Numbered from the stretch's first letter, positions 8,482 to 18,290 are shown. The stretch is 64,000 nt of DNA from an uncultured Rhodospirillales bacterium (GCA_903822185.1 CAIJOA010000030.1:1-64000), one strand, 5' to 3'. Notes: a model not told the origin generated them from the sequence alone. Numbers and translations are program-made.

Positions 8482-9647
8482 CAGTGCGCTCCGGGAACCG
8501 GCACGCCCATGGCGTGAGCCCCGGCGGTGATGTAGCTGGAATCGACGGCGAAGGCGATGTGATTGCCGGCGGCGTGAATGTCGCGCCAGAAACGTTGTAG
8601 CGGGTTGCTGTCCATGATGCCGCGCGCGCCCGATGTTTCCATCAAGCGATCGACCGCGCGCATCGCAAGGCGCGAGGCGAAGGTGAAGTTGCGGCGGATC
8701 GTGACCACGTCGGTCTCGGTCAGCGGCATGCCATTCATCAGCCGTTCGTCATTGGCCTTCGCCAGCAGATAGGCCGCCTCGATCTCGGCGCCCGACTCAC
8801 CGATCGAACGCTGCGTGTTGTACATCTGCAGCACCGGATCGCGGGCGGGGCCGGCGGCGCGGGTCTTGGAGAAGTTGGTGAAAGAGTCCATCGCGCCGTG
8901 CGCCATCGCGATCAGCGGGCAGAAGATGCCGAACGGGAAGGCGACATAGCCGGGCTCGCGGAACATTACACCGGGATTGATCTTGGTGCCGGGTGTGGTG
9001 CCGGCGGCGAATTCGGCGGCGCGGATCGAATGTTCTTCGCGCACGAAGACGTCTTTGACGACGGCGTTGTTGCTGCCCGAACCGCGCAGACCCATCGAAT
9101 TCCAGGTGTCCTTCACCTCGAACTCGCCGGGACCGAACAAGAAGAAGCGCAGATCGGGATGGCCCGAGGCATCGGCGGGCGGCACGACCGCACCGAAGAT
9201 GCCCCAGTCGCAATGATTGACGCCCGACGAGAAGCTCCAATCGCCGGTGACGCGATAGCCGCCGGGCGCGCGTGTGACTTTGCCGGCGGGCATGAACGAG
9301 GTCGCGATCTTCGGCCGCTTGTCGTTCTTGAACACATGATCCTGCGCTTCGCCGGGGAACATGCCGAAGACCCAGTGATGCTGCATCAGCAGATCGAAGC
9401 ACCAGCCGCTGGCGCCGCAGACGCGCCCGACCTCGGCAACGACATCGGCGATCATCATCCAGCTATCGATGCCGTAACCACCGCGATCCTTCGGGATGAT
9501 CAAGCCGATCAGATCGGATTCGACGATCGCCTGCACGTTCTCGGTCGGCAGATGGCGCAGCTTCTCGGTCGCGACCGCGTTGGCGCCGCAAACTTCGGCA
9601 ATCTTCTTGGCACGGGTGACGGCTTCGGCGTGGGTGATCGTCGGCAT
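8481..9647 (-). CDS. reduced-flavin-dependent monooxygenase, acyl-CoA dehydrogenase fold (HsaA/DszC-like)
   Basis: A 388-residue protein with the acyl-CoA dehydrogenase fold of group D flavin monooxygenases. The segment GDWSFSSGVNHCDW (135-148) is the hallmark seen in HsaA-like aromatic hydroxylases, whereas true acyl-CoA dehydrogenases differ there and carry a catalytic Glu. Such oxygenases use FMNH2 or FADH2 from a separate flavin reductase, and none is visible nearby. It is the first gene of the leftward operon with the amidohydrolase and livHMGF, which suggests hydroxylation of an imported aromatic compound. Confidence 0.82.
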   Translation of the reverse strand: MPTITHAEAVTRAKKIAEVCGANAVATEKLRHLPTENVQAIVESDLIGLIIPKDRGGYGIDSWMMIADVVAEVGRVCGASGWCFDLLMQHHWVFGMFPGEAQDHVFKNDKRPKIATSFMPAGKVTRAPGGYRVTGDWSFSSGVNHCDWGIFGAVVPPADASGHPDLRFFLFGPGEFEVKDTWNSMGLRGSGSNNAVVKDVFVREEHSIRAAEFAAGTTPGTKINPGVMFREPGYVAFPFGIFCPLIAMAHGAMDSFTNFSKTRAAGPARDPVLQMYNTQRSIGESGAEIEAAYLLAKANDERLMNGMPLTETDVVTIRRNFTFASRLAMRAVDRLMETSGARGIMDSNPLQRFWRDIHAAGNHIAFAVDSSYITAGAHAMGVPVPGAH

Positions 9648-9798
9648 GGCGTTTCATCCGCTGGAGGTGTTTTTCTTAGCCCGTTCCTATCACAGAGTCG
9701 GGCGGGCAATCCATGGCGGAATCCCCCTTACTTCTATGGGGTCTTGGCGGTTTTCCGCGCTTGGGTTTAGGATTGGGGCAAAATACAGGGAGGAAAAT

Positions 9799-10836
9799 AT
9801 GGCCGAAGCGATCCCGGAAAAGGTTCATCTGGTCGGCAGCATCGCGCTCGATACCGTCGATGAAGTTTTCGCCACCACCGGCAAGCTGCTGGGGCGGCGG
9901 CTCAACCGGGTGCCGGACGGTGAACCGGGCGGGCGGCGGCTCTGGATTTCCTGGCAATATCCGCTGCTGCGCGCCAACGCCTATCTGACGGCCGAGGCGG
10001 GCGGAGCGCCCAGCATGTTCCCGAAACTGGGGCTCGCCGATGGCGTTACCCTGGATGATATACATTTCGGCGAATTGGGTTACGCCCGCGAGGCGCGGAC
10101 TTCCTATCAGGATTTCCTCGCGGCGAAGAAACGTGGCGAACTGCCGGCGCATCTCCGCTTCCAGGTCAGCCTGCCGACGCCGATGGCGGTGATCGTCCCG
10201 TTCTGCGCGGCCAAAGACGTGCCGGTGATCGAGAAGGCTTACGAGAAGGCGATGCTCGATGAAGTCGCCCGTCTCGTCGCCGCGATCCCGCATCAGGACC
10301 TCGCGATCCAATGGGACCTGTGTATCGAGATGGTGATCTGGGACGGCCAGCTTGCCGCGCGTTACCCCAAGGAAGGCACCTCGAAACCAGAGATCATGGC
10401 GCGCATCAAACGCCTCGCCGCCGCCGTGCCGGCGGATGTCGAACTCGGCTTCCATCTTTGCTACGGCGATATGGACGCCAAGCATTTCGTCGAACCGATC
10501 GATTCGGCGATGATGGTGGACTTCGCGAATACCCTAACAGCGGAACTGCCACATCCGATTTCGTTCCTGCATATGCCGGTGCCGATATCGCGCAGCGACG
10601 ATGCTTTCTTCAAACCGATGGCAGGTCTGAAGCTATCGCCGAAAACGGAACTCTATCTCGGCATGGTCCATGTCGAAGACGGCGCCGATGGTATCGCCAC
10701 GCGTGCGGCTGCGGCACGCAAATATGTCGCTGATTTCGGCATCGCGACCGAATGTGGCATCGCCCGGCAACGCCGGCCCGAACTGGTGCGGCGCGTGCTG
10801 GAGATACATGCGGAAGGGTCGAAGGAGCCCGCGTAA
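9799..10836 (+). CDS. MetE-like (UROD/MetE superfamily) protein
   Basis: A 345-residue protein resembling the C-terminal half of cobalamin-independent methionine synthase. HLC at 219-221 matches the MetE zinc motif HxC, and ECGIARQ around C319 matches its third ligand region (DCGLKTR in MetE). The N-terminal segment DGEPGGRRLW (40-49) is characteristic of a stand-alone family seen next to catabolic genes. A zinc-activated methyl transfer or demethylation is possible, but the reaction is unknown. The start at 9799 has an ideal AGGGAGG site eight bases upstream; the frame is open further upstream but overlaps the divergent gene. Confidence 0.75.
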   Translation: MAEAIPEKVHLVGSIALDTVDEVFATTGKLLGRRLNRVPDGEPGGRRLWISWQYPLLRANAYLTAEAGGAPSMFPKLGLADGVTLDDIHFGELGYAREARTSYQDFLAAKKRGELPAHLRFQVSLPTPMAVIVPFCAAKDVPVIEKAYEKAMLDEVARLVAAIPHQDLAIQWDLCIEMVIWDGQLAARYPKEGTSKPEIMARIKRLAAAVPADVELGFHLCYGDMDAKHFVEPIDSAMMVDFANTLTAELPHPISFLHMPVPISRSDDAFFKPMAGLKLSPKTELYLGMVHVEDGADGIATRAAAARKYVADFGIATECGIARQRRPELVRRVLEIHAEGSKEPA

Positions 10837-10847
10837 CCAGACTTGAA

Positions 10848-10990
10848 CCCTCTCCGCCCGCGTGCGGGGGGAGAGGGCAGGGTGAGGTGGGTGGTGCAGT
10901 AAAAGAAATCTTTCAGCCGATAGACACCTCACCCCCCCCCCATCGCGTTGCGACGGGTCCCCTCCTTCTCCCCGCAAGCGCGGAGAGGGA
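10848..10990. repeat. CCCTCACCC-type intergenic palindrome, copy 2
   Basis: A degenerate relative of the element at 3971-4071, containing CCCTCTCCGCC...GGGGGGAGAGGG, GGTGAGG/CCTCACC arms, a run of ten C residues near 10932-10941, and CTCCCCGCAAGCGCGGAGAGGG at the end. It sits between converging genes. Confidence 0.75.
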
Positions 10991-10998
10991 AACCCTTT

Positions 10999-12186
10999 TT
11001 AAATCTCAACCGTCAGCGCGTTGTAGCCGTAGATCCAGGCATAGAGTTCCTGCAGCCGCTGAACACTCCATTGCGCATCGACATGCTGCTTGGCGGTGTC
11101 AGAATTCTTCAATGAATCGCCGTGCAGCCGGTCTTTCTGATCGACGGCGGCGAGGACGATCTTCGTGGTACGTTCGATCCGCGCTGTCTCGTAGTGCTTG
11201 AGCGCGGTTTCAATATCGTCGAATGCATCGAGGCAGCGGGCGAGGATGTAACCGTCTTCGATCGACATCGACGCACCCTGTGCCAGAAACGGCAGGGTCG
11301 AATGGCAGGCATCGCCGAGCAGCGTCGTGTTGCCGACACTCCAGCGTGCCAAAGGCCAGCGCACCATCAGCGCGGTCTTGAAGGGAATCTCGACCGCCGC
11401 GATCATCGCGCGCGCATCGTCGTGCCAGCCGGGGAAATCCGACATAAATTCTTCGTGGGTGCCGCGGTCGTACCAGGATTCGTTGGTCCAGTCGCTGCGC
11501 TCGACCACAGCGATCACGTTCAGCAGCGCACCGTGCCGCGTCGGGTAATGCATGATGTGTGATGCCGGCGCGATCCAGCCGCCATGGCGCATCAGTTCCG
11601 GAGCAAGCTTGTCGGCAGGACAGAGGCCGCGCCAAGCGATGAAGCCGGTGAATTCGGCGGTGTCGGGACCGAATAGGCTTTGGCGAATGACGGAATGAAT
11701 TCCATCCGCGCCGATCAGCACATCGCCTTCGACCGGATCGCCTTTTTCGAAGGTCAGGCGCACGCCTTTCGCCGATTGTGTGAATCCAGCGCAGCGCGCA
11801 TCGAGGTGAATGGCAGTTTGTTTTTGCGCCAGCACGGCCTTGCGCAAAAACTCCTGCAGGTCGGCGCGATGCATCGTGTAATGCGGCGAGCCGTATTTCT
11901 CGGCGGTGTCGCTGTGGTCGTTCATCTTCCAGCGTTCGCCGCTGTTCCACAGGCGCAGATCGACGATATTCGCTTCGGTGCCGACGCGCTTCAATTCATC
12001 GCCAAGACCAAGTTCGCGCAGCACGCGTGATCCGTTCGCGGCGATCTGGATGCCCGCGCCCAATTCGCTGAGCGCCGATGCTTGATCGAAGATTTCGACA
12101 TCGAAACCGCGGCGTATCAAGGCGAGGCCTGCGGTGAGGCCGCCGATGCCGGCACCGACGATCAGGACGCGCGGTTTCGCGCTCAT
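10999..12186 (-). CDS. FAD-dependent aromatic-ring monooxygenase (salicylate hydroxylase type)
   Basis: A 395-residue class A flavoprotein monooxygenase. The FAD Rossmann motif is GAGIGG (11-16), the DG fingerprint is at 161-162 in [10 protein letters not shown], and the GD motif is [10 protein letters not shown] (291-300). The pattern is closest to salicylate 1-monooxygenase, 3-hydroxybenzoate 6-hydroxylase and 6-hydroxynicotinate 3-monooxygenase; I cannot tell which. Its start overlaps the end of the cyclase gene by 4 bp (ATGA), so the two are coupled. Confidence 0.87.
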   Translation of the reverse strand: MSAKPRVLIVGAGIGGLTAGLALIRRGFDVEIFDQASALSELGAGIQIAANGSRVLRELGLGDELKRVGTEANIVDLRLWNSGERWKMNDHSDTAEKYGSPHYTMHRADLQEFLRKAVLAQKQTAIHLDARCAGFTQSAKGVRLTFEKGDPVEGDVLIGADGIHSVIRQSLFGPDTAEFTGFIAWRGLCPADKLAPELMRHGGWIAPASHIMHYPTRHGALLNVIAVVERSDWTNESWYDRGTHEEFMSDFPGWHDDARAMIAAVEIPFKTALMVRWPLARWSVGNTTLLGDACHSTLPFLAQGASMSIEDGYILARCLDAFDDIETALKHYETARIERTTKIVLAAVDQKDRLHGDSLKNSDTAKQHVDAQWSVQRLQELYAWIYGYNALTVEI

Positions 12187-12965
12187 GCCTGGTCTTCGAT
12201 GATGGCGACCGCCCGCGTCCAGCCGGCGGAGGCGCCGCGAATCTTTACCGGGAAGCAGGAGACGGTGAAGCCTGTCGAGGGTAGGGCTTCGAGGTTATGC
12301 AGCTTTTCGAGATGGCAGTAGCCGATCTCACGGCCGGCCTTATGGCCTTCCCAGATCAAGCCAGCGTCATGCGTGTCGCCGTATTTCTCCTTGGTATGGA
12401 CGAAGGGCGCGTCCCAGCTCCAGGCGTCGGTGCCGGTCAATCGGACGCCGCGTTCCAGCAGATAAAGCGTTGCCTCGCGGCCCATGCCGCAGCCCGCCGC
12501 GACGTAATCGGGCTGGCCGTACGCCGTGCCGGCGCGCGTATTGACGACGACGATATCCAGCGGCTGAAGCTGGTGACAGATGCGATCCAACTCTTGTTCG
12601 ACATCGGCGGCGGTGACGACGTAGCCATCCGGCAGGTGGCGGAAATCAAGTTTCACGCCAGGCTGCAGGCACCAATCGAGCGGTACCTCGTCGATGGCGA
12701 TGGCGCGTTCGCCCTTGTTCATCGTTGAATGGAAATGATAGGGCGCGTCGAGATGCGTTCCGTTATGGGTCATCAGGCGAATCCATTCGATCGCCCAGCC
12801 TTCGCCGTCCGGGAGGTCGGATTCCTTGAGGCCCGGAAAGAACTTCACCACATCGGCGGCGGTATCGCGATGAGTCAGATATTCGATGCGCGGTTCGTAT
12901 CCCGGCGGGTCCGACGGAACATCGTTCTCGAGATGAATGGAAATGTCGATCAGCTTGCGCGGCAT
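12183..12965 (-). CDS. cyclase family hydrolase (isatin hydrolase/kynurenine formamidase-like)
   Basis: A 260-residue metal-dependent hydrolase. [12 protein letters not shown] at 67-78 exactly fits the HxGTHxDAPxHF metal and catalytic motif of the cyclase superfamily (isatin hydrolase, kynurenine formamidase KynB). These enzymes open cyclic amides or formamides using Mn or Zn. Placed directly upstream of, and overlapping, an FAD aromatic monooxygenase, it may open a ring or release an amide from an N-heteroaromatic intermediate. The substrate is an inference from context. Confidence 0.83.
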   Translation of the reverse strand: MPRKLIDISIHLENDVPSDPPGYEPRIEYLTHRDTAADVVKFFPGLKESDLPDGEGWAIEWIRLMTHNGTHLDAPYHFHSTMNKGERAIAIDEVPLDWCLQPGVKLDFRHLPDGYVVTAADVEQELDRICHQLQPLDIVVVNTRAGTAYGQPDYVAAGCGMGREATLYLLERGVRLTGTDAWSWDAPFVHTKEKYGDTHDAGLIWEGHKAGREIGYCHLEKLHNLEALPSTGFTVSCFPVKIRGASAGWTRAVAIIEDQA

Positions 12966-13091
12966 ATGCCCGAATCCTCCCCCGCTGCTTTTGCGGGAAG
13001 GTTAGCGTGACCGAGAAGCGCAATCCATCGGCCGGGCTTGCGTCATCCGGTAATGACGGGTCATATTCTCGCCAGGGATCAAGGAAGCAGC

Positions 13092-14126
13092 ATGCAATTC
13101 GGAATTTTCGACCATGTCGATCGCAATGATCGACCGCTCGCCAAGCAGCTCGATGAACGCATCGCGTACATCAACGCGGCCGAGGACGCGGGATTTTACG
13201 CCTATCACGTCGCCGAGCATCATTGCTCGCCGATCAACATGGTGCCGGTGCCGGGGCTGTTCCTAACGGCGGCGGCGCGGGAAACGAAACGCATTCGCCT
13301 CGGACCCCTGGTCTATCTCCTGACGCTTTATTCGCCGCTGCGCATGATCGAAGAGGTCGCGCTCCTCGATCATCTGTCGCATGGCCGGCTCGAGTTGGGT
13401 GTCGGACGTGGCGTCTCGCCGTTCGAATTGAACTATCACAATGTCAGCTACGAGGAATCACGCGATATCTTCGTCGAGGCTTGCGAGATATTGCGCAAAG
13501 GGCTGGTCAGTGATCGCCTGACGCACAAAGGGAAGCACTACACCTATACCGACGTGCCGATGGAGCTGAAATCGTTTCAGCAGCCGACGCCGCCCTTCTG
13601 GTATGCGGCGTCGAACCCCGACAGCGCCCGCTGGTCGGGCGAGCAAGGCTGTCACTTCGTGACGCTGGGGGCGGTCGCGTCCGCCCGCGCCAATATCGAC
13701 GGCTTCAAGGAAGGGCTGAAGAAACGCGGCGGGCCGGAAACGCCGAAGCCGGAGTTTTCCGGCAATACCGCGATCGGCGTGCATCGCCAGATGTTTGTCG
13801 CGGAAACCGATGCCGAGGCGAAGCGAATCGGCAAGGAGTTCCACGACCAGCATCATCACAGCCTCAGCAAGCTGCGCCGCGAGAACAAGGAATATCCCGG
13901 CTTCTCGCGTGGTGCGCCCAGCAGCTTCGAAAACGCGATCGCCGAACGAACGATCATTTACGGCTCGCCCGAAACCGTCCGCGCCGAGGTCGAACGGCAG
14001 ACGCACGAGCTTGGCATCAATTATTTCGTCGGTTCGTTCTTTTTCGGCAACATGAAGCTTGAGGACTCGCTGCGGTCGCTGAAACTCTTCACCACCGAGG
14101 TGATGCCGAAAGTCGCCGCCCTATGA
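13092..14126 (+). CDS. LLM class flavin-dependent oxidoreductase
   Basis: A 344-residue bacterial-luciferase-like monooxygenase using F420 or FMNH2. The N-terminus MQFGIFDH, the AEHHC segment and the GRLELGVGRG motif are typical. The frame is open from 13038, but the ATG at 13092 has an AAGGA site and the family N-terminus. It diverges from the cyclase/monooxygenase pair. Its stop overlaps the stop of the convergent DDAH-like gene. No partner flavin reductase is seen. Confidence 0.85.
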   Translation: MQFGIFDHVDRNDRPLAKQLDERIAYINAAEDAGFYAYHVAEHHCSPINMVPVPGLFLTAAARETKRIRLGPLVYLLTLYSPLRMIEEVALLDHLSHGRLELGVGRGVSPFELNYHNVSYEESRDIFVEACEILRKGLVSDRLTHKGKHYTYTDVPMELKSFQQPTPPFWYAASNPDSARWSGEQGCHFVTLGAVASARANIDGFKEGLKKRGGPETPKPEFSGNTAIGVHRQMFVAETDAEAKRIGKEFHDQHHHSLSKLRRENKEYPGFSRGAPSSFENAIAERTIIYGSPETVRAEVERQTHELGINYFVGSFFFGNMKLEDSLRSLKLFTTEVMPKVAAL

Positions 14127-15008
14127 CGCCTGCCGCAGCGCGGCTTTTTCCGAGCGGTGATCGAGCCGCAAGGTAAGACAGAAGGCCGAGCCGCCGCTGC
14201 GATGGAAAGTGCCCAGCGACGTCGCGATGACGCGATAGCCGCGCGTCTCCAACTGCCGGCGCAGGCCTATGCTGGCGCCTGACATCACGACCTGGTCGCC
14301 GATCCACACCGAATTGGCCGCGAAAATCGCCGCGTCCTTGGGCTTCAATTCGATGCGCTGTTCCGGCGTCGCCCGGTCATGAATCTGCTTCAACCCCTCG
14401 GCATTGAAGGCCGAGGGTACATACATGATCTCGCCATTCGGCAGTGCCGATAGCGCCGTGTCCATGTGATAGAAACGCGGATCGACCAGTTCGAGTGCTG
14501 CGGTTTCGAGCCCGAAGGTCTCGCTGACGACCTTTGCCGCCGCGAGGTCCGAACGCGGGCCGTAACCCATCCAGAACATCTGGCGCGATTTATCCCAGAC
14601 ACAGTCACCTGCGCCTTCGAGGCAGATGCCTTCGGGCATCGTCTTCACCGCGCGAAGAACCCCGGCGGCGATCAGGTCCTGAAAATGACCTTCAAACTGC
14701 GCCTCTTCGGGCTGGCGTTGGGCATAGCGAAAGTGTGCGACGAGGGCGGTGTCGTCCATGACGACGGCCGCATTGGCGGTAAAAACAAGATCGGGCAGCA
14801 CGGGTACCGGCGGCATCAGATCGATCGCCGCGCCGAGTTGCAACAGCCGTTGATGCAGCCGCTTCCATTCGCGATGCGCCTGACGCGTCAATGTCTGCGA
14901 AGCCGGATCCCATGCCGCCGGATTCATCCAGGGATTGATCGAGTAAGTGACGGCGAAATGCTCCGGCGCGCACATGAGAATGTGGGCGGCCTGGTGGCGT
15001 GTTTCCAT
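14121..15008 (-). CDS. DDAH/arginine deiminase-superfamily amidinohydrolase
   Basis: A 295-residue pentein-fold protein like dimethylarginine dimethylaminohydrolase. It carries LPDLVFTANA (71-80), LEGAGD (130-135), a catalytic H181 (FYHMDTALS) and the nucleophile C277 in GGSAFC. The family hydrolyses or transfers amidino groups of arginine-like substrates. I chose the ATG at 15008, which has a GGGGGA site; a start at 15044 would add 12 unconserved residues. It is probably transcribed alone or at the end of the hydantoinase operon, but a hairpin at 15156-15186 separates them. Confidence 0.8.
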   Translation of the reverse strand: METRHQAAHILMCAPEHFAVTYSINPWMNPAAWDPASQTLTRQAHREWKRLHQRLLQLGAAIDLMPPVPVLPDLVFTANAAVVMDDTALVAHFRYAQRQPEEAQFEGHFQDLIAAGVLRAVKTMPEGICLEGAGDCVWDKSRQMFWMGYGPRSDLAAAKVVSETFGLETAALELVDPRFYHMDTALSALPNGEIMYVPSAFNAEGLKQIHDRATPEQRIELKPKDAAIFAANSVWIGDQVVMSGASIGLRRQLETRGYRVIATSLGTFHRSGGSAFCLTLRLDHRSEKAALRQAS

Positions 15009-15136
15009 CTCTGTCCCCCTTACGGTCAAGGCAGTGAACGGCAATTTTGGTGATGATCGGGATCAAACGCGCCTTCCTACCGGGAAAGCGTGACAGCTTC
15101 GCGTCATGCAGTGAACGCGATGTAAGTGGGGAACAC

Positions 15137-15148
15137 GAAACGCGTTTC
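15137..15148. promoter_or_regulatory. palindrome GAAACGCGTTTC, candidate operator
   Basis: A perfect 12-bp palindrome with a central CG lies about 130 bp upstream of the DDAH-like gene. The form resembles LacI/PurR-family operators. No regulator of that family is encoded in the window, so this rests on sequence shape alone. Confidence 0.25.
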
Positions 15149-15155
15149 AAGTCAC

Positions 15156-15186
15156 GCGCTGACCGGGATACTGACCCGGTCAGCGC
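15156..15186 (-). terminator. 12-bp stem hairpin after the MmgE/PrpD gene
   Basis: GCGCTGACCGGG and its reverse complement flank a 7-base loop, 16 bp past the MmgE/PrpD stop codon. There is no T-run, so it may be an attenuating or mRNA-stabilising hairpin rather than a full intrinsic terminator. Confidence 0.5.
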
Positions 15187-15201
15187 AATGGACAATGGTG
15201 G

Positions 15202-16545
15202 TCAGGCCTGGCTACCGAGCAGCGTGGTAACACAGCCCTCAAAATCGAGCGCCTTGACCTGGGCGCTCAGCTTTTGTGTCGGGATCGGCCGCTTGAGATA
15301 GCGTGACATGGTGTCGAGCTTCGCCGTGACCGCGTCCCAACCCATCGGGTTTTCCGGATCGCCGAGCGGGTTCAACACTTCGCGCTCGATCGTCTTGCCG
15401 CCGACGGTGATGGTGGCGGTGCCGCCCCATTGCTTCGGATAAAGCTTGGTCAGCTTATCCGACCCGACAACCTCGACCCGATCCATGATGTGCAGGATCG
15501 CCGGATCGTTGTCGCGAATGGTCGCGCGTTCGATGTCGCAGAGTTCGTCGTGATGCAGCGCGCCGATGGCGAGCTGATAATGAATACCGCGCGATTCGGT
15601 CTTGGTCTTCGGCCGGTTTGTCCGGTCTATCATCGCGCGATACTGGTTCGGCACGGCGATGGTGATCTTTTCGATCTTGGCTGTATCGATCTTCTCTTCG
15701 CGCACGGCGAGGATGAAGGCTTCGGTGGCCGAGAGTCCCTGCCGCGAGCTGCAGTAAGGCTTGAAGCCAACGCGGTTGATCAGCAGTGGCGAACCCGGCC
15801 CGGCTTGCTCCGGCACTTTGATCGCCTCGGCGCTCCAGACTGGCGAGACGCGGCCCAGCACCGCCTCGTCACCCGACATGCCGCGCTCGGCGGCGGCAGC
15901 GGCGAGAAGACCGCTTTGGATCGCCGTCGCGAGGACGAACCAACGTGGCGCCGGTTCTTCTTCGGCACGGCCGGTGACGCCGGTGGCGCTGGTCGCGGCA
16001 ATCGCCATGGCGTTGCGGATCTGCTTTTCCGACAGGCCCATCACCCGGGCGGCGATGGCGGCGGCGGTGATGCCGCCCGTCAGGAAGGTCGTCCAGACGC
16101 CGCGATAGATGTTCTCGGCGCCGTTGGCGGCAAGGCCCAGCGTCAGCATAACCTGATAGCCGCCGACGATCGCTTCCAGCACCGTCTCGGGCGCGGCCTT
16201 GGTAATGTGACCCATCGCCAGCGCGACAGGGACGACGACCGAGGACGGCGTGACGCACGAACCGATATGGATGTCGTCGCATTCGGTCAGGCGGCTCGAC
16301 GTCACCAGCATCGCGGCCGCACAGCCGGGATGATCGAAGAAGCTCTTGGGCGGGGTCAGGAACGCCGCTCGCTTCAACGCATCATGCGTCGGCTTGATCT
16401 CCGAGGTCTCGGCGCCGGCCCAGGCACAGGCCAGCGCGTCGAAACCATGGAGCTTCACCTTGTCCAGTGTCGCGGCATCGATATCGCGGGCCTTGAGGCC
16501 GGAGAGTTGCGCCGCGAGGTCGGGCAGCAGCTTCTTATCAACCAC
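15202..16545 (-). CDS. MmgE/PrpD family protein
   Basis: A 447-residue protein of the MmgE/PrpD fold, which includes 2-methylcitrate dehydratase, cis-aconitate decarboxylase and many uncharacterised lyases. Recognisable are FDALACAWAGA near the N-terminus, the long helical region with GITAAAIAARVMGL, and the GFKPYCSSRQGL segment, a variant of the family's GxKxYPxC region. It overlaps the 3' end of the hydantoinase B gene by 8 bp and is the last gene of that operon. No prpB or prpC neighbours occur, so propionate metabolism is unlikely. A dehydratase or decarboxylase step on a hydantoinase product is the best guess. Confidence 0.85.
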   Translation of the reverse strand: MVDKKLLPDLAAQLSGLKARDIDAATLDKVKLHGFDALACAWAGAETSEIKPTHDALKRAAFLTPPKSFFDHPGCAAAMLVTSSRLTECDDIHIGSCVTPSSVVVPVALAMGHITKAAPETVLEAIVGGYQVMLTLGLAANGAENIYRGVWTTFLTGGITAAAIAARVMGLSEKQIRNAMAIAATSATGVTGRAEEEPAPRWFVLATAIQSGLLAAAAAERGMSGDEAVLGRVSPVWSAEAIKVPEQAGPGSPLLINRVGFKPYCSSRQGLSATEAFILAVREEKIDTAKIEKITIAVPNQYRAMIDRTNRPKTKTESRGIHYQLAIGALHHDELCDIERATIRDNDPAILHIMDRVEVVGSDKLTKLYPKQWGGTATITVGGKTIEREVLNPLGDPENPMGWDAVTAKLDTMSRYLKRPIPTQKLSAQVKALDFEGCVTTLLGSQA

Positions 16546-18289
16546 GCTGGGCTCTCAATTCCTGCCGCGCGGCCTTGGTCGCATCGGCGTCGATCTGAAT
16601 CGCGTCGAGCCCGGTCTTGCCGGTGCTCTTGGTCACGATGCCGTATTCGCTGCGCGCGGCATCGACCGACACCATGCCGTCGCGGATATCGTCCAGCACG
16701 CGTTCCGGCTCGCGGTCCAGCGGATCGCCCCAACCACCGCCGCCGGCGCTGCGGATGATGACACGCGATTCTGTCGGCACCTGGTACCAGTTCGCGTTGA
16801 CCGACTTCCAATCGTTCTCGCCGTTCTTCTGGACGAGACGATCCGGCTTGCCGCCGGTCTTGCCGCCCCAAAGGCCCCACGGCGGAACGCGGTGGCGTCC
16901 GGTCTGGGTGATGTTCCAACGGCCGGCGACGAGGTTGCGCACTTTCACGTCGAGGCCGAGGCCGCCACGGAACTGACCCGCGCCGGCTGAATCGGTGCGG
17001 AGGCCACGCTGCTCGACAACGATCGGGAAGCGTTGCTCCAATGATTCGATCGGTCCGTTGCGCACGTCGCCCTGGCAGATCGTGCAGGAAGCCGACGGAC
17101 CATCTTCGGTCGGTCGTCCGCCCCAGCCACCGCCCTCGGTGCTCTGCACCACAAAGCGCTTGCCGTTATTATCGACGCCGAAGAAGGTCAAGTTGTCGCC
17201 CATCGCGCCCTTATGCGCGGCGGGGGTCATGGATTTGCGGGCCGGCGCCATCGCGGCGAGGATCGCGTCGATGACGCTCGGCAAGGCCGTACTCCATCCG
17301 GCCATCGGCGCGGGGAACTGCGCCATCATGAAGCTGCCTTCCGGCAGGATCACCTTCAGCGCCTTGAACGAGCCTTCGTTCACCGGGTCGATCGGCGAGG
17401 TCAGCGCCTTGTAAGCAATGTAAGGCGCGGCGAGCGTACGACCGTTGATGCCGCTGTTCCGCTGCTTCGAGCAACCGGACAGATCGATCGTCATGTCGCT
17501 GCCTTCGACGATGACTTTGGCATGGATGCGGATCGGGCCGTCGGTGGCCGAGGCGCTGTCGTCGAACTCGGTCTCGAATTCATAGGTGCCATCCTGGAAC
17601 TCGGCGATCACCTGGCGGCAGAGCGCTTCGCTTTCGGAGAAAATGCGTTGGATGCATTCCTCGACGGTCGCTTCGCCGTATTTCGAGAACAATTCTTCCA
17701 TGCGCTTGAGACCGAGATTGCAGGCCGTGATCTGCGCATCGAGATCGCCCATCGACGATTCCGGATAACGGATATTGTCCGAGATCATAGCAAGGACAGT
17801 CTCATTCGGCTTGCCCGCTTCGTAGATCTTGAGCTGGTTGAATTGGAGACCTTCCAGCCACGGATCGGAGGCCGACGAACCGGCGCCGAAGCCCGTGCTG
17901 TAGCCGCCGACATCGATCCAATGCGCGCGGATGATGGTGAAGCCGAACAGCTCGCCCTTCCAGAAGAACGGCGTATAGACGCACATGTTGTTGAGATGCT
18001 GGCCGCAGACGCGCTGATGATTCATCAGGATCACGTCGCCGGGGACGAACTTCTTGATGCGCTCGACGCCGTCGCGAATGACGACACCCATATCGGCGAG
18101 GAAGTGGCTGACGCCGCCACCGTTCTGAGCGAGGAGGTTGCCCTCCTTGTCGAGGATGGCGCAGCTATAGTCGCCGACCTCATAGATCATCATGTTGTAG
18201 GAAGTGCGTTTCAGCACATGCGACATCTCGTCGGCGATGGCCGGCAGTGCGCTACGCAGAACTTCGACGGTAATCGGATCGGCGGCCAT
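16538..18289 (-). CDS. hydantoinase B/oxoprolinase family protein
   Basis: A 583-residue HyuB-type subunit, the usual length. Typical segments are YSCAILDKEGNLLAQNGG, DVILMNHQRVCGQHLNNM, a GEGGWGGR-like EGGGWGGRP, and a GGGGWGDPLDR-like C-terminus (AGGGGWGDPLDR). With HyuA it forms ATP-dependent hydantoinase, 5-oxoprolinase, caprolactamase or acetone carboxylase-like enzymes. It starts one base after the HyuA stop, which is strong evidence for a joint complex. Confidence 0.9.
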   Translation of the reverse strand: MAADPITVEVLRSALPAIADEMSHVLKRTSYNMMIYEVGDYSCAILDKEGNLLAQNGGGVSHFLADMGVVIRDGVERIKKFVPGDVILMNHQRVCGQHLNNMCVYTPFFWKGELFGFTIIRAHWIDVGGYSTGFGAGSSASDPWLEGLQFNQLKIYEAGKPNETVLAMISDNIRYPESSMGDLDAQITACNLGLKRMEELFSKYGEATVEECIQRIFSESEALCRQVIAEFQDGTYEFETEFDDSASATDGPIRIHAKVIVEGSDMTIDLSGCSKQRNSGINGRTLAAPYIAYKALTSPIDPVNEGSFKALKVILPEGSFMMAQFPAPMAGWSTALPSVIDAILAAMAPARKSMTPAAHKGAMGDNLTFFGVDNNGKRFVVQSTEGGGWGGRPTEDGPSASCTICQGDVRNGPIESLEQRFPIVVEQRGLRTDSAGAGQFRGGLGLDVKVRNLVAGRWNITQTGRHRVPPWGLWGGKTGGKPDRLVQKNGENDWKSVNANWYQVPTESRVIIRSAGGGGWGDPLDREPERVLDDIRDGMVSVDAARSEYGIVTKSTGKTGLDAIQIDADATKAARQELRAQRG

Positions 18290-18290
18290 A

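Noticed and set aside
15202-16545. 2-methylcitrate dehydratase (PrpD) of the propionate cycle
   Set aside because: No prpB, prpC or acnD neighbours; operon with hydantoinase subunits and only the broad MmgE/PrpD fold support.
15430-16758. Open frame of 442 codons on the plus strand
   Set aside because: It is antisense to MmgE/PrpD and hydantoinase B; its Arg/Gly/Asp-rich translation is typical of a shadow frame.
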